Origin: a virus | DNA length: 23,840 nucleotides | Virus record (IMG/VR): IMGVR_UViG_3300020371_000057 | Location: 1 to 23,840 of that record | Direction: 5' to 3' (one strand) | Part shown: positions 1 to 9,010 of the stretch, piece by piece | Layout of the letters: the number at the start of each line of letters is the position of its first letter | Numbering within the stretch: the first letter of the stretch is position 1 | Position numbers and translations under genes: made by a program | Notes under the pieces: generated by a model | What the model was told of the DNA's origin: nothing | The model's input: only the letters and a program-made list of their open reading frames with translations | The model's database searches: none

Positions 1-888
1 TGTCAGTGTGACATTTGCAATTCCACTTATGTAGTCACCGGCTGCACCGCCAGAGCTACCGGCTGAACCGGATGAACCATTGCTGACGTTTCCGTTGTAT
101 CCAGAGTTGCCAGTATTGCCTGTACTGCCATTAGCACCAAAGGCGCCACCAGCTCCACCGGCTCCACCAGAGCCGCCATTGCCAGCATTAGTGCCGCCGC
201 CGCCGCCAGAACCTCCGGAGCTGCCTGAGCCTGCAGATTGGTTATATCCTTGACCAACCCCACCAGCTCCACCAGAGCCACCACTACCACCGCTAGTAGA
301 GGTATTTCTAGAACAAGCCTGGCAATCCCACAGCGTAGGAAGGTACCATAATGGATTAATGCAAGACCCTGAACAGTAAGCACCGCCGCCAAAGCGATTG
401 ATACAAGAACTATTACACGCTTGACTTTGACTAGAGCTGTGATGTGCGCTATAATTAGCTGCTCCAAGAGACTGTGCGTAGGAACCATTGCCACCAGTAC
501 CACCATTGCCTCCATTACCACCGCCGCCACCACCGGCATAAATATCGCCGTTGTTTGTAATTGTTACACCGCTAGATGATGCTTGAATAGCGTCTCCACC
601 CGCAGCACCTGCGGCACCACCAGCGCCTTGAATCGCACCGTTATTGATAATAGTCAAAGTGCCACCCATGCCGCTAGGGATCGTCAATGCAGCATTGCTA
701 GTGGAAGTAGCTCCGACGATTATACCAGAATCAATAGTCAAAGTTTTATCTTTACTGTCAGCCCATGAACCACTTTCAGCAGTGTTGAATAAAGTTTGAA
801 GGTCTAAATCGGTGGTGGTGCTAGAAACAGTGAGACTGAGAGCATTATCAACAGCGGCGCCCAATCCAAGATAAATTTGTTGCATCAT
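1..888 (-). CDS. Glycine-rich tail-fibre tip adhesin, 3' end beyond window
   Basis: The frame is open from an ATG ATG at 888 to the left edge, giving 296 residues with no stop. The ATG overlaps the TAA of the fibre gene (TAATG), so the two are probably translationally coupled. Residues 1-110 look like short beta-rich repeats (TLTIINNGAIQG, VTITNNGDIYAG). Residues 85-135 and 199-283 are very rich in Gly, Ser, Asn and Ala (GGGGGGNGGNGGTGG, GGSGGAGGAGG). This resembles the glycine-rich receptor-binding domains of phage adhesins such as T4-type gp38, where such runs form packed polyglycine-II helices. Between the two tracts is an island with six cysteines: C158, C162, C172, C176, C189 and C192. 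The last residues (GDYISGIANVTLT) resemble the usual ends of such proteins, so little may be missing. Host attachment is inferred from gene position and composition. Antisense and other-frame ORFs here are shadows of this low-complexity coding. Confidence 0.8.
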   Translation of the reverse strand, partial: MMQQIYLGLGAAVDNALSLTVSSTTTDLDLQTLFNTAESGSWADSKDKTLTIDSGIIVGATSTSNAALTIPSGMGGTLTIINNGAIQGAGGAAGAAGGDAIQASSSGVTITNNGDIYAGGGGGGNGGNGGTGGNGSYAQSLGAANYSAHHSSSQSQACNSSCINRFGGGAYCSGSCINPLWYLPTLWDCQACSRNTSTSGGSGGSGGAGGVGQGYNQSAGSGSSGGSGGGGGTNAGNGGSGGAGGAGGAFGANGSTGNTGNSGYNGNVSNGSSGSAGSSGGAAGDYISGIANVTLT

Positions 889-3800
889 TAGCTTAGCCCC
901 GAACCGTTAATAATGAACTCGCCAGATGCGGTGCAAGCAATAGTACAAACGCCCAGAGATGCCAATGTCCTGTTGCCAGTAGAACCGTCAGCAGTGTTAT
1001 ACAAAGTGACGTTAGTCCCTTGAGTAATAGTGTTGTCCCCGGATGATCGGTTGAAGATAGTAATCATGTCACCAGCAGAAAACACGTTTGCTGGCACCGT
1101 TATGTTTGCGCCGTTAGTTGCCTCTCTAATTAAGTGACCTGCGTGCGTTGCAGCCAAGGTAAGGGTACTGGCATTGTGATTTGTAATTCCAAGCCGCCTG
1201 ACTGGGCCGATGGAATCTGTAATCGTCCCGCTGACGTGCAGCGTTGAGCTAGGATTTGCTGTGGCAATTCCCACTTTGCCGTCATTCTTGATTGTCATCC
1301 GCGCCTGTGGAGAAGCCGCCCCATCTGCAGTGGTGGAGAACACTAGGCCACCTGGCATGTCATTGCTGCCAGGCGTGCCGTCAATTACTCCTTCAATAGA
1401 AGCAGCTTGAACAAACTCACTACCATCAGCACCGTTGAAAGTAATACGAGCAAGCACATCGTTTGCAGTGACAGCAGTAAAACTTCCTACCGATGTTCCG
1501 CCAGAGCGTGCAAGGTATAAGCCTGCACTGTCGGCATCTGCGCTGCCATTATTAACAATAGAAATAGCGGTCCGATTCGCACCAGCTGCACTTCCTACAC
1601 CCTCTACCTGTAGATCAGGCTTAACGACGCTGCTGTTGTCAAAACCACCACGCGCACTAGACGTCCCAACCAACAACCGCCCAGAGTTGTCTACCTTGAG
1701 GCGCTCAATGCCTTCAGTCGTAACTTTAAAGTGACCATCAGAACCACTGTCAACAACCTCAGCTTCAGTGTTACCTTCGCCAATTTTGTCAGGAGTGCCA
1801 TTTTGGGCAGAAGTAATGCGACCTTGCGCGTCAACAGTAACGGTAGCTAGTGAATAGGTAGCAGCGCTTACACCAGTGTCGGCCAGTTTATCAGCAGTAA
1901 CAGCGTCGTTTGCAATTTTTGTAGTAGTAACTGCATTGGATGCGATTGAAGTAGCTCCGTCACCAGTAGACGTCACGTCACCTGTGTGGTTAGGGTGGCT
2001 GTACGAAGAAGTTTGGTCTACCCAAGACAGTGCACCAGAACCATCTGTTTTAAGAACCTGGTTGGCGTTACCATCAGAGGTCGGCAGTGTCAGCGTATAA
2101 GACGCAGCATCATCGTGTGAAGGTGATTTAATCTTTACACCGTGGCTGTTATCAGAACAGTTGAGCTGCAGTGTACCGTCGTTACCGCCTGCACCTTTAA
2201 CCTCAACAACACCTGTTCCGTTAGGGTTCAGTTTAATGTTGCCGTTAGTAGTGCTGGTATTGATTTCGTTAGCTTTGACATCAAGATTACCACCAAGTTC
2301 TGGTGATGTATCTGATACCACATTAAAGGCAATAGAACCAGAAGGAATGGTAACAAAGCCAAGCTGTTGATCTACTTGGAAAATAGGAGCGTCGGATTGG
2401 TTACCGCCGATCTTGAATTTACCGTTGTGGTCAGTAGTTGCGGTCCAAACTTTACCGTTGTTTAGTTCAGTAATCTGTTTGGTTTCATCCGGCACACCAC
2501 CATTTTCAGGCAGTGCATCGTAGTCCATACCGCTACCAACGTACTCCATCGTGTGACCGCTAGAAGCAATCTGGGAACGAAGGAAGAACTGCACAACATC
2601 GTTTGCAGTAATATCACCGTTAAGACCAAGATTTTGGCTACGGTCGCTGGCGTTAGGACGGCTAATTGTAACCCTATGTCCGTTAGTAGTAACAGTAGAT
2701 GACAGAATAGGATAAGTTACACTATTAACAGTGACCAACATATTGCTAGCTGGTTTAGTGTCATCACCGAACCAACCAGTGCCTTGAGAGATGTTATCAA
2801 CGTCAAACGTAATATCTCCATCAGAAGCGTCTGTTTCAACCTGTCCGCTGAAGATAGGTGCAGTAGACTTACCATCAGCAACCAATGCCTTCTCACCAAA
2901 GTCAGTGGTAGACGCAGCCAGGTTGGCTTGACCACCATTCAGTGCTTTGATGTGGTATTTGTTGAAGAAGGCGTAGCTAGAAGTGCACTGTGCATAGCCG
3001 TTGTTAGTGACAAGGATGCCAGGTCCGTTTAGACCAACGTGTGTATAGCTGTCTGCAACCATCGACCGCAAAGGACTTGTGGTCTTAGGCACAGCACCGT
3101 CAATCAACATACCGCCACCGGTAGGAGCGTTGGTAAGGTCACCAGCTTGTCCACCATCGGGATTGTGTGCATTCAGATCAGAGTTATCAATCTGACTGTC
3201 AGAGAAATTAGTACAGTTCTGAATGTACGGAGACTTGGTAATAAATGCGTTGTTGTAGAACGCAAAGTTCCAACCTTGTCTTACAGGCAAATCACCATCA
3301 AGAGTATTGGTACCTGTATTACCAGCTTGCATACCAGTAAGAGTCAGGTTCTGCACAAACGAACCACTGTTTAGCTCAAACAGAGCATGGTTGCCGTCTG
3401 CATGATCACCCTGTGTTGCAACAGTAGGGTGCACAAGACAGCTACGCAGCGCCATACCAATGATGGACACGTTGCGTCGTTTGATTTGGATAGGTGCAAT
3501 CTCTCGGTAGGTACCTGCAGCAACCATCACGGTCATGCCGTCACCGCCACCGATAACAGGAATCTGCAAACCGGAACCACCGCCAGCGCCGAGGTCAGAG
3601 TCAGCAGCAGACAGGATGTCACCAATCTGATACTCTTGCAACGTAGCGTTAGCAACGTCAGCAACAGTTGTAACTGCACCACTAGCTACAGTAATTGTAG
3701 CGGTCAAACCAGATCCAGTGGTACCGCCAGTCAGCGGAACGTTAGTGTAAGTACCATCAGCATAACCAGATCCTGCAACAAAACCGTCAGATACTACAGT

Positions 3801-5030
3801 AGAAACTGAAATATCTGCGTTGATATCATTGATAGCATCTCTAATAGTTGACTTAGGACCACTAATGCGGTGACCGGTCTTAGTATCGTCACCACCAGTT
3901 TTATCGACATAAATGACTTTATCTTGGGTTCTAAAAGAACCACCAGACGCAACGTCTAGCCAGGCTGTACCGTTCCAGATCTTAAGAGTTTGATCGTCAT
4001 CGTTTTGCAGCCAGGTTTTACCAATCTGATACGAACCTGTTGGAGTGCTGGTTTGCACTAGAGTATCAAAACGCTTAGCAGCAGCACTAGAAGTAAAAAT
4101 ACTATCATCGTCAGTCGTAGGACCATTGTTCTGCTCAGCTAGTGTAATAATATCATCAGCTTTAATACGATCAAGATCAACAGAACCTTGACCAATGCCA
4201 AGTGTGGTTTGACCACCAGAAGTGGTCTTAGTTAGACCAGTGCCATTTACAAGGATGTCCCCTGTAATGGCATCGTCAATCATGTCATTGATCTTTGCCG
4301 TAGTGGCAATGGTCGTGTCATTGTTAGGATTAGACTCACCAGAAATAATGATGTCATCAGCTTTGATCCTATCAAGATCAACACTGCCTTCACCAATACC
4401 AAGAGTTACTTGACCACCTGTGGCAGATTTAGTAAGACCACTATTGTCTACTAGCACATCAGTTTCCATAGCCGTGTCAATCTTAGAATCAACACGGTTG
4501 TCAATAGACGCCGTAGTAGCAATAGTTGTATCGTTATCAGGCCAAGATTCAGCACTTGTGATGGTCTCAGTGCCATCATCAAAGTAGTTATCTTCCAAGT
4601 ACTGTTTGGTAACAGCATCTTGTGCGTTGACAGGATCAGCCATGTCGGTAATCCTGTTACTGTTCAGGTCAACATTAGTGTTAAAGGATCCATTAGTTTG
4701 TGTTACAAACTGATCTTCAATCTCTTGAACAGTATAAAGTGTTTGAAGAAAGTCGTCGTTTAGATCTTGAGCACGGATAGCAGAACCTGCGAAAAATTCA
4801 TTCCGCAGGCTGTTGATGTCCGTATCCCTAAAAATCCTTACGTTACCTACACCAGTAGGAGGTGCAGTAGCAAACGTAATAACAGTAGTATCTATTGTGT
4901 AATCAGTGTCTTGAGTTTTTAGAACTCCGCCGACAGAAACTTTGACGTCGGATTCCTCTAGATATTCAAATTGAATGTTAAAGTTGACAGTGTTATTGTC
5001 ACCATTATGGAATGATTCAGTTGTAGCCAT
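888..5030 (-). CDS. 17: Tail fibre protein, T7 gp17-type N-terminus
   Basis: This 1380-residue virion protein attaches to the tail through its N-terminus and should contact the host. Residues 1-110 match the T7 gp17 N-terminal tail-attachment domain (FEYLEESDVKVSV, then VRIFRDTDI and AGSAIRAQDLNDDFLQ). Residues 163-295 hold two copies of a repeat of about 65 residues. Residues 371-710 read as a right-handed beta-helix of pectin-lyase type (KVIYVDKTGGDD, VMVAAGTYRE, VSIIGMALRS). Residues 910-1075 are typical fibre-shaft repeats (GNIKLNPNGTGVVEVKG, NAVTTTKIANDAVTADKLAD). The C-terminus (ASLGVCTIACTASGEFIINGSG) is beta-rich, and I see no self-cleaving chaperone domain. It is far longer than T7 gp17 (553 residues). 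The gene has its own promoter-like site upstream and is followed without a gap by the glycine-rich adhesin. No strong Shine-Dalgarno precedes the ATG. The fibre identity is secure; the host receptor cannot be inferred. Confidence 0.93.
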   Translation of the reverse strand: MATTESFHNGDNNTVNFNIQFEYLEESDVKVSVGGVLKTQDTDYTIDTTVITFATAPPTGVGNVRIFRDTDINSLRNEFFAGSAIRAQDLNDDFLQTLYTVQEIEDQFVTQTNGSFNTNVDLNSNRITDMADPVNAQDAVTKQYLEDNYFDDGTETITSAESWPDNDTTIATTASIDNRVDSKIDTAMETDVLVDNSGLTKSATGGQVTLGIGEGSVDLDRIKADDIIISGESNPNNDTTIATTAKINDMIDDAITGDILVNGTGLTKTTSGGQTTLGIGQGSVDLDRIKADDIITLAEQNNGPTTDDDSIFTSSAAAKRFDTLVQTSTPTGSYQIGKTWLQNDDDQTLKIWNGTAWLDVASGGSFRTQDKVIYVDKTGGDDTKTGHRISGPKSTIRDAINDINADISVSTVVSDGFVAGSGYADGTYTNVPLTGGTTGSGLTATITVASGAVTTVADVANATLQEYQIGDILSAADSDLGAGGGSGLQIPVIGGGDGMTVMVAAGTYREIAPIQIKRRNVSIIGMALRSCLVHPTVATQGDHADGNHALFELNSGSFVQNLTLTGMQAGNTGTNTLDGDLPVRQGWNFAFYNNAFITKSPYIQNCTNFSDSQIDNSDLNAHNPDGGQAGDLTNAPTGGGMLIDGAVPKTTSPLRSMVADSYTHVGLNGPGILVTNNGYAQCTSSYAFFNKYHIKALNGGQANLAASTTDFGEKALVADGKSTAPIFSGQVETDASDGDITFDVDNISQGTGWFGDDTKPASNMLVTVNSVTYPILSSTVTTNGHRVTISRPNASDRSQNLGLNGDITANDVVQFFLRSQIASSGHTMEYVGSGMDYDALPENGGVPDETKQITELNNGKVWTATTDHNGKFKIGGNQSDAPIFQVDQQLGFVTIPSGSIAFNVVSDTSPELGGNLDVKANEINTSTTNGNIKLNPNGTGVVEVKGAGGNDGTLQLNCSDNSHGVKIKSPSHDDAASYTLTLPTSDGNANQVLKTDGSGALSWVDQTSSYSHPNHTGDVTSTGDGATSIASNAVTTTKIANDAVTADKLADTGVSAATYSLATVTVDAQGRITSAQNGTPDKIGEGNTEAEVVDSGSDGHFKVTTEGIERLKVDNSGRLLVGTSSARGGFDNSSVVKPDLQVEGVGSAAGANRTAISIVNNGSADADSAGLYLARSGGTSVGSFTAVTANDVLARITFNGADGSEFVQAASIEGVIDGTPGSNDMPGGLVFSTTADGAASPQARMTIKNDGKVGIATANPSSTLHVSGTITDSIGPVRRLGITNHNASTLTLAATHAGHLIREATNGANITVPANVFSAGDMITIFNRSSGDNTITQGTNVTLYNTADGSTGNRTLASLGVCTIACTASGEFIINGSGLS
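4146..4544 (-). repeat. Two tandem ~65-residue repeats inside the fibre gene
   Basis: Fibre residues 163-228 and 234-295 are copies of one unit. Both contain NDTTIATTA near the start, SGLTK or TGLTK with GGQ.TLGIG in the middle, and GSVDLDRIKADDII at the end. The copies differ at many positions, so this is an old duplication within the shaft and not a recent DNA repeat. Confidence 0.8.
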
Positions 5031-5051
5031 TACACATTTTAGATGTTTAGG

Positions 5052-5066
5052 TTACGGGTGGATTAT
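5052..5066 (-). promoter_or_regulatory. Putative phage RNA polymerase promoter before the tail fibre gene
   Basis: On the minus strand the site reads ATAATCCACCCGTAA. Its nine bases CACCCGTAA are identical to the 3' part of the Syn5 RNA polymerase promoter as I remember it (ATTGGGCACCCGTAA). It lies mostly in the 32-base gap between gene 16 and the fibre gene, overlapping the stop codon of gene 16. This is the position of T7 promoter phi-17. The upstream half does not match Syn5, so the polymerase of this phage may prefer a variant. The call rests on one short match plus position. Confidence 0.45.
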
Positions 5067-8000
5067 TTGTTAGTCAGTGGGAACTTAGGTGGTTTCCCCT
5101 TTTTAATTTCTGTAGCGTTTTGTAGAGCTTGGTTATCAGCGATTGCAATTTCCCTCTTCATTTCATCTGACAGTCGGTTTACAGCACGCCCTTTAACTTC
5201 AAGCAATAACTGATCAAGTCTACTGTACAAACGATCAAAATCTTTAGCTGGAATCTCTTTACCACCAAGTCCAAGCAACACACCTCCTCTAGCTTTTTTG
5301 AGCTTGTCTCTCCATTGTTCAGCAGGCATTTCATTCATTATTTGTCTAATACCTCCTAGCAACAAAGGATCGTTACCCATTGCTTTGCGGATTGCAGCTC
5401 GTTGCGCGGGTGTGTATTTAGCACCATTTGGTGTGGCGTTCATTACTGGACGTGCATCGTACTCAATGGCAAACAAGAACTGACGTTCTTCGATCGCAGC
5501 GTCAGCTTCACGTACTTTGAAAGGCGTTGCTCCGTTCCTAAATCTAATGAAAGGGTTTTCAGAATATCCAATCGGATTGCCTGTCAGCCAATCAGGGGCT
5601 TCAGGGAGTGCGCCATCGGGATCAAGTGGGTCAAGAAAACGGTTACGGTTGCGGATAAGCTGACCTAACTCATTGTCAAGTTCACGGTAGGCAGGGCTAA
5701 TAATACGACCTGCTTCATTACGCAAACCAGACAGAGGTGCTAGTGAACTAATAAAACCTGATGCCCATCGATTCATTGCAGACCCATCACCACGCACGAC
5801 GTCCAGCATAGGTTCGATACCTGCGTACATAGAACGATCAGTGATTGAAGCTGCAATTACAAATGCTGCTTTTTGCATCAATGTCATTGCATCATTTTGC
5901 GTGATGCTATCGGCGTTGTCCATGACGTTTGCCATGAACGTAAGCATGTCACCGTAAGGTCCGAGATATTCAAAGGAGTGCCAGTTACCTTCGGTGTCTT
6001 GAACAGCACTTTTAGGCCAACCAAGTGTGTCACGTGTGCGTTGACGTGCTTTGTCAAAGTGACCAGAACCATGCAACCTGCCTTGGGACCACAAATGGAA
6101 TCCCAACAAACCTACCAACGAACCAAGTGCTACCTTGCCTCTAAGTTCAGCACGAATACCTGCAAGTTCAGCACGGTTAGTTACAGGATCTTTGACAGTA
6201 ATCCCTCGTGCAGTAAGAATCTCTTCAACCTCTTTGTTTGTAAAGTCACGTGCAGGGACATTTTGAATCAGCTTCTTGTAATCCTTCATGAAGGCATTTA
6301 CAGGAGTATGCTGAATAAACTGCCTTACAACGTTTGCTTGTGTTCGTGGGAACAGCAAGAAGGGACGCATCCAAGGGTTTTCCCTAATCAAAGTGGTAAA
6401 AGCTTTTACACCAGGAGTGTCAAGGTTCAGTGCAATTTCTTGGCTGATATAGTTAGTAGCAGGGTCGTCGATAAAACCAAACGAATCAAACTTTTGTTTG
6501 AACAACTCATCAGCACGCTTATCAACGTCACGTGTGATAGCCGCGCCTTTTGCAAACGCTTCGTCGTAGGCTTCAAACCGTGAACGTACGTTAGCCATAA
6601 CAGCTCGTGTAAAGCCGTCTGCTGCAGTCATAGCGTTTACACCAGCACGCAACACTGGGTTCTTACCAATGTCGTCAAGGACCTGTGCCATGTTGTACAA
6701 AGCCATCGGTCCGTCTTCACCATATTTCTGTGAGGCTTCGGCGTAAGAACGCAAGACACGCATCGTAGCCTTGTTCCTATTAACCAAATCTTCACGCATG
6801 ATGTAGTTAACGGAGTCAGGGTCACGAGAGGCTTTGTAAAAGGTGTAGCCTAAGTGTTTTGCACCTTTGAAGAAACTGTCAAACACAGCGTTGTATGCGT
6901 ACCAACCACGACGTAGTTGTTGAGGGTTAGTAATTGCACCCGCAAAGTGAGTGATTGGCTTGCTGAACATTAGAGCAGCGTTACCAGCAGCAGCTTTCAG
7001 AGGGGTACCAACTGCAGACAGAACTGAGTTGTAGATGTTAGAGTACATTCCCTGCACAATTTGATTAGGGATTTGCGGTTGACCATCTACGAAAGCTTTG
7101 TTAATAGCAGGCAAACTCTGTTCAACAAAGTTGTTAAGAGATGCCATAGAATCTACTTTGCCGTCTAGTGATTTGTAAGCCTCTGCCAAAGGCTTCAGAA
7201 ACATCGGACGCTCACGTGCAATTTGACGTAGTTGGTCTACAGTCATTTTTGCACGCCGCTTGCTGCTAACTACAATTTCTTCTGCAGTTTCAACTGCTTC
7301 TTTTGCCGCCGCTGCACGAGCTTTGCCTTTGAGGTTTTTTAGATTTCTTATACTGAGAGCTTGACTTTTGAGCTTGCCAGCAAGACCAGATTCACTCATC
7401 AAATACTCGATCCGGTTCAGAATCATGTCCTGAGCACGTAGTACGGTATCTGCATCAGTGGATTTTGCAGCGGTTTCAGCAATGTCAGAAACTTGTCCAG
7501 CCATAGATGTTTGAAGATATGCAGATGCTTTTTGCACATCCATATCAACAACTTTATCCAAATAATACCCAATGGCTTTGAGTGTTGCTACATCAGCAAC
7601 TTCTCCTACAGCCTTAACTTTGCCGCCAAGTTTTTGGTACTCATCCTTAAATTCGTTAAGGATTGCACGAAGGTGTCCAGGTGTAGCACGTGGATCAACA
7701 AGGATGTCTGCCAGTTCTTCGCCAGCTTTGTACACCTCATCAGACGTACGGTTTATAGAACCAGGAATTTCAACAGTGAACTTACCGCCGTTCCTGATCT
7801 TTTCTTTTGTGGCCTCAACCAATTCACGTTTTGGTGAATCGGTTGCCCTAAGAAAGTTTTCTAAGGTTGGGTCAGTAACGATGGCACCAAGACGACCATG
7901 TACAGTGCCGATGTTGTTCTTAATACGAAACTGATCGACAGCAGCAGCAAAGACACCCATGTCATCTGCTGGAATTACATTAGAAGCCCCAGAACTTAAA

Positions 8001-9010
8001 GTATCGTGAACACCCAAAGTTGGTGTTGTAGGTTCAGGATCAATCGACAAGTTTAGAGCACCTGCTTCGTCAAGAACCTCTTCACGCTTGGCATCTGTTT
8101 TTGCTACAGCTTCTGCAAAGTCCTGAGGCAGATCTTCGTCAGTTTCACGCAGTAATCCGCCTTTGGCAGACACAGCAGACTCATCTTCAAAAACGTATTT
8201 AGTTAGGTTTTTAGTACCGTGGATAGCTCGCCAAAACTTAACTGAGTTTTCAAGGACACCTGTAACCAGTCCAAACCGCATACCAGAATATGCGTTTTTA
8301 GCCAGTTTCATGTCAGGAGAATCACTATCCAAAGTCCGCCAGTCCGATGGCAAGAACGACCAGGTCTGAGGCCAGTTTTCCTGAAGGAATGCTTCAAAGT
8401 TGTCATCAACTTCGTTGATAGAAGAAGCGACATCAACAGCAGCACCAACACCTAGGTCAAGTCCCATGTTGCCCAGTGCTTTTACAACTTTGCTACGTTG
8501 TACTGTAGTTGGAAGTTTAGGTACGACTTTACCGACAAGTTTACCAGCAAGTCCGCGAAAAACTATAAACGGTACAATCAAACCAGAGATGTTACGGACA
8601 GCTTCAATAGCTTGGTTTTCGTATTTCTGTGCTTTTACAAAGTTTACACCTGGTATTCTATTTACCTGGTCAATAAAAAAATCATTGACACCTACAGCAG
8701 GTGCTGCCAACGTATCTAAAAGAGTGTCAACAAAACCCACGCTCCGATTCAATCCTGGTTGGAATGCACCACCAGCAGGTCTTTCTTCTTTGGCAGGTTC
8801 AGCAGGCTGACTTGCAGCAGGCTGAGGTTGTGCGGTTTGTGGTTGAGCAGGTTGAGGTTGAGCAACGTCTGGTTGTTCAATTTCTTGCTGTTCTTCTGGA
8901 CCTTCTGGTAGAGGTGTAAAACCCTCTACAAATTCGACTGTTTCATCAATAACTTGAGGTACTGACTCAAAAATCTCAGAAGGTGTAAATTGTACAATTT
9001 CTTCACTCAT
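5063..9010 (-). CDS. 16: Internal virion protein D (gp16-like)
   Basis: At 1315 residues it is almost the length of T7 gp16 (1318) and holds the gp16 position between gene 15 and the fibre. In T7 this protein forms the inner core and is ejected to build the DNA channel across the envelope. The N-terminus differs: residues 36-80 are a Pro/Gln/Ala-rich linker (QPQPAQPQTAQPQPA), and no lytic transglycosylase motif is visible where T7 has one. Hydrophobic or amphipathic stretches occur near residues 140-163 (ISGLIVPFIVFRGLAGKLVG) and later (ALGSLVGLLGFHLW). The C-terminal third keeps the T7 layout, with NPWMRPFLLFPRTQANVVRQF resembling the conserved block in T7 gp16 before its last helices. The start overlaps the gene 15 stop as TAATG, with a GAGG about 10 bases upstream. 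Confidence 0.9.
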   Translation of the reverse strand: MSEEIVQFTPSEIFESVPQVIDETVEFVEGFTPLPEGPEEQQEIEQPDVAQPQPAQPQTAQPQPAASQPAEPAKEERPAGGAFQPGLNRSVGFVDTLLDTLAAPAVGVNDFFIDQVNRIPGVNFVKAQKYENQAIEAVRNISGLIVPFIVFRGLAGKLVGKVVPKLPTTVQRSKVVKALGNMGLDLGVGAAVDVASSINEVDDNFEAFLQENWPQTWSFLPSDWRTLDSDSPDMKLAKNAYSGMRFGLVTGVLENSVKFWRAIHGTKNLTKYVFEDESAVSAKGGLLRETDEDLPQDFAEAVAKTDAKREEVLDEAGALNLSIDPEPTTPTLGVHDTLSSGASNVIPADDMGVFAAAVDQFRIKNNIGTVHGRLGAIVTDPTLENFLRATDSPKRELVEATKEKIRNGGKFTVEIPGSINRTSDEVYKAGEELADILVDPRATPGHLRAILNEFKDEYQKLGGKVKAVGEVADVATLKAIGYYLDKVVDMDVQKASAYLQTSMAGQVSDIAETAAKSTDADTVLRAQDMILNRIEYLMSESGLAGKLKSQALSIRNLKNLKGKARAAAAKEAVETAEEIVVSSKRRAKMTVDQLRQIARERPMFLKPLAEAYKSLDGKVDSMASLNNFVEQSLPAINKAFVDGQPQIPNQIVQGMYSNIYNSVLSAVGTPLKAAAGNAALMFSKPITHFAGAITNPQQLRRGWYAYNAVFDSFFKGAKHLGYTFYKASRDPDSVNYIMREDLVNRNKATMRVLRSYAEASQKYGEDGPMALYNMAQVLDDIGKNPVLRAGVNAMTAADGFTRAVMANVRSRFEAYDEAFAKGAAITRDVDKRADELFKQKFDSFGFIDDPATNYISQEIALNLDTPGVKAFTTLIRENPWMRPFLLFPRTQANVVRQFIQHTPVNAFMKDYKKLIQNVPARDFTNKEVEEILTARGITVKDPVTNRAELAGIRAELRGKVALGSLVGLLGFHLWSQGRLHGSGHFDKARQRTRDTLGWPKSAVQDTEGNWHSFEYLGPYGDMLTFMANVMDNADSITQNDAMTLMQKAAFVIAASITDRSMYAGIEPMLDVVRGDGSAMNRWASGFISSLAPLSGLRNEAGRIISPAYRELDNELGQLIRNRNRFLDPLDPDGALPEAPDWLTGNPIGYSENPFIRFRNGATPFKVREADAAIEERQFLFAIEYDARPVMNATPNGAKYTPAQRAAIRKAMGNDPLLLGGIRQIMNEMPAEQWRDKLKKARGGVLLGLGGKEIPAKDFDRLYSRLDQLLLEVKGRAVNRLSDEMKREIAIADNQALQNATEIKKGKPPKFPLTNK

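Noticed and set aside
27-539. 170-codon minus-strand frame rich in Val, Ala and Leu
   Set aside because: It is the shifted reading of the glycine-rich GGT/GGC codons of the adhesin frame, which itself is coupled to the fibre stop and has the expected composition.
1-888. Diversity-generating retroelement variable region in the adhesin
   Set aside because: No reverse transcriptase or template repeat is present in the window, and the repetitive DNA is explained by glycine codons. The left flank would be needed to reconsider.
5873-6583. 236-codon plus-strand open frame
   Set aside because: It is antisense to the well-matched gp16 C-terminal region, and its translation is Cys-rich and unstructured with no recognisable motif.
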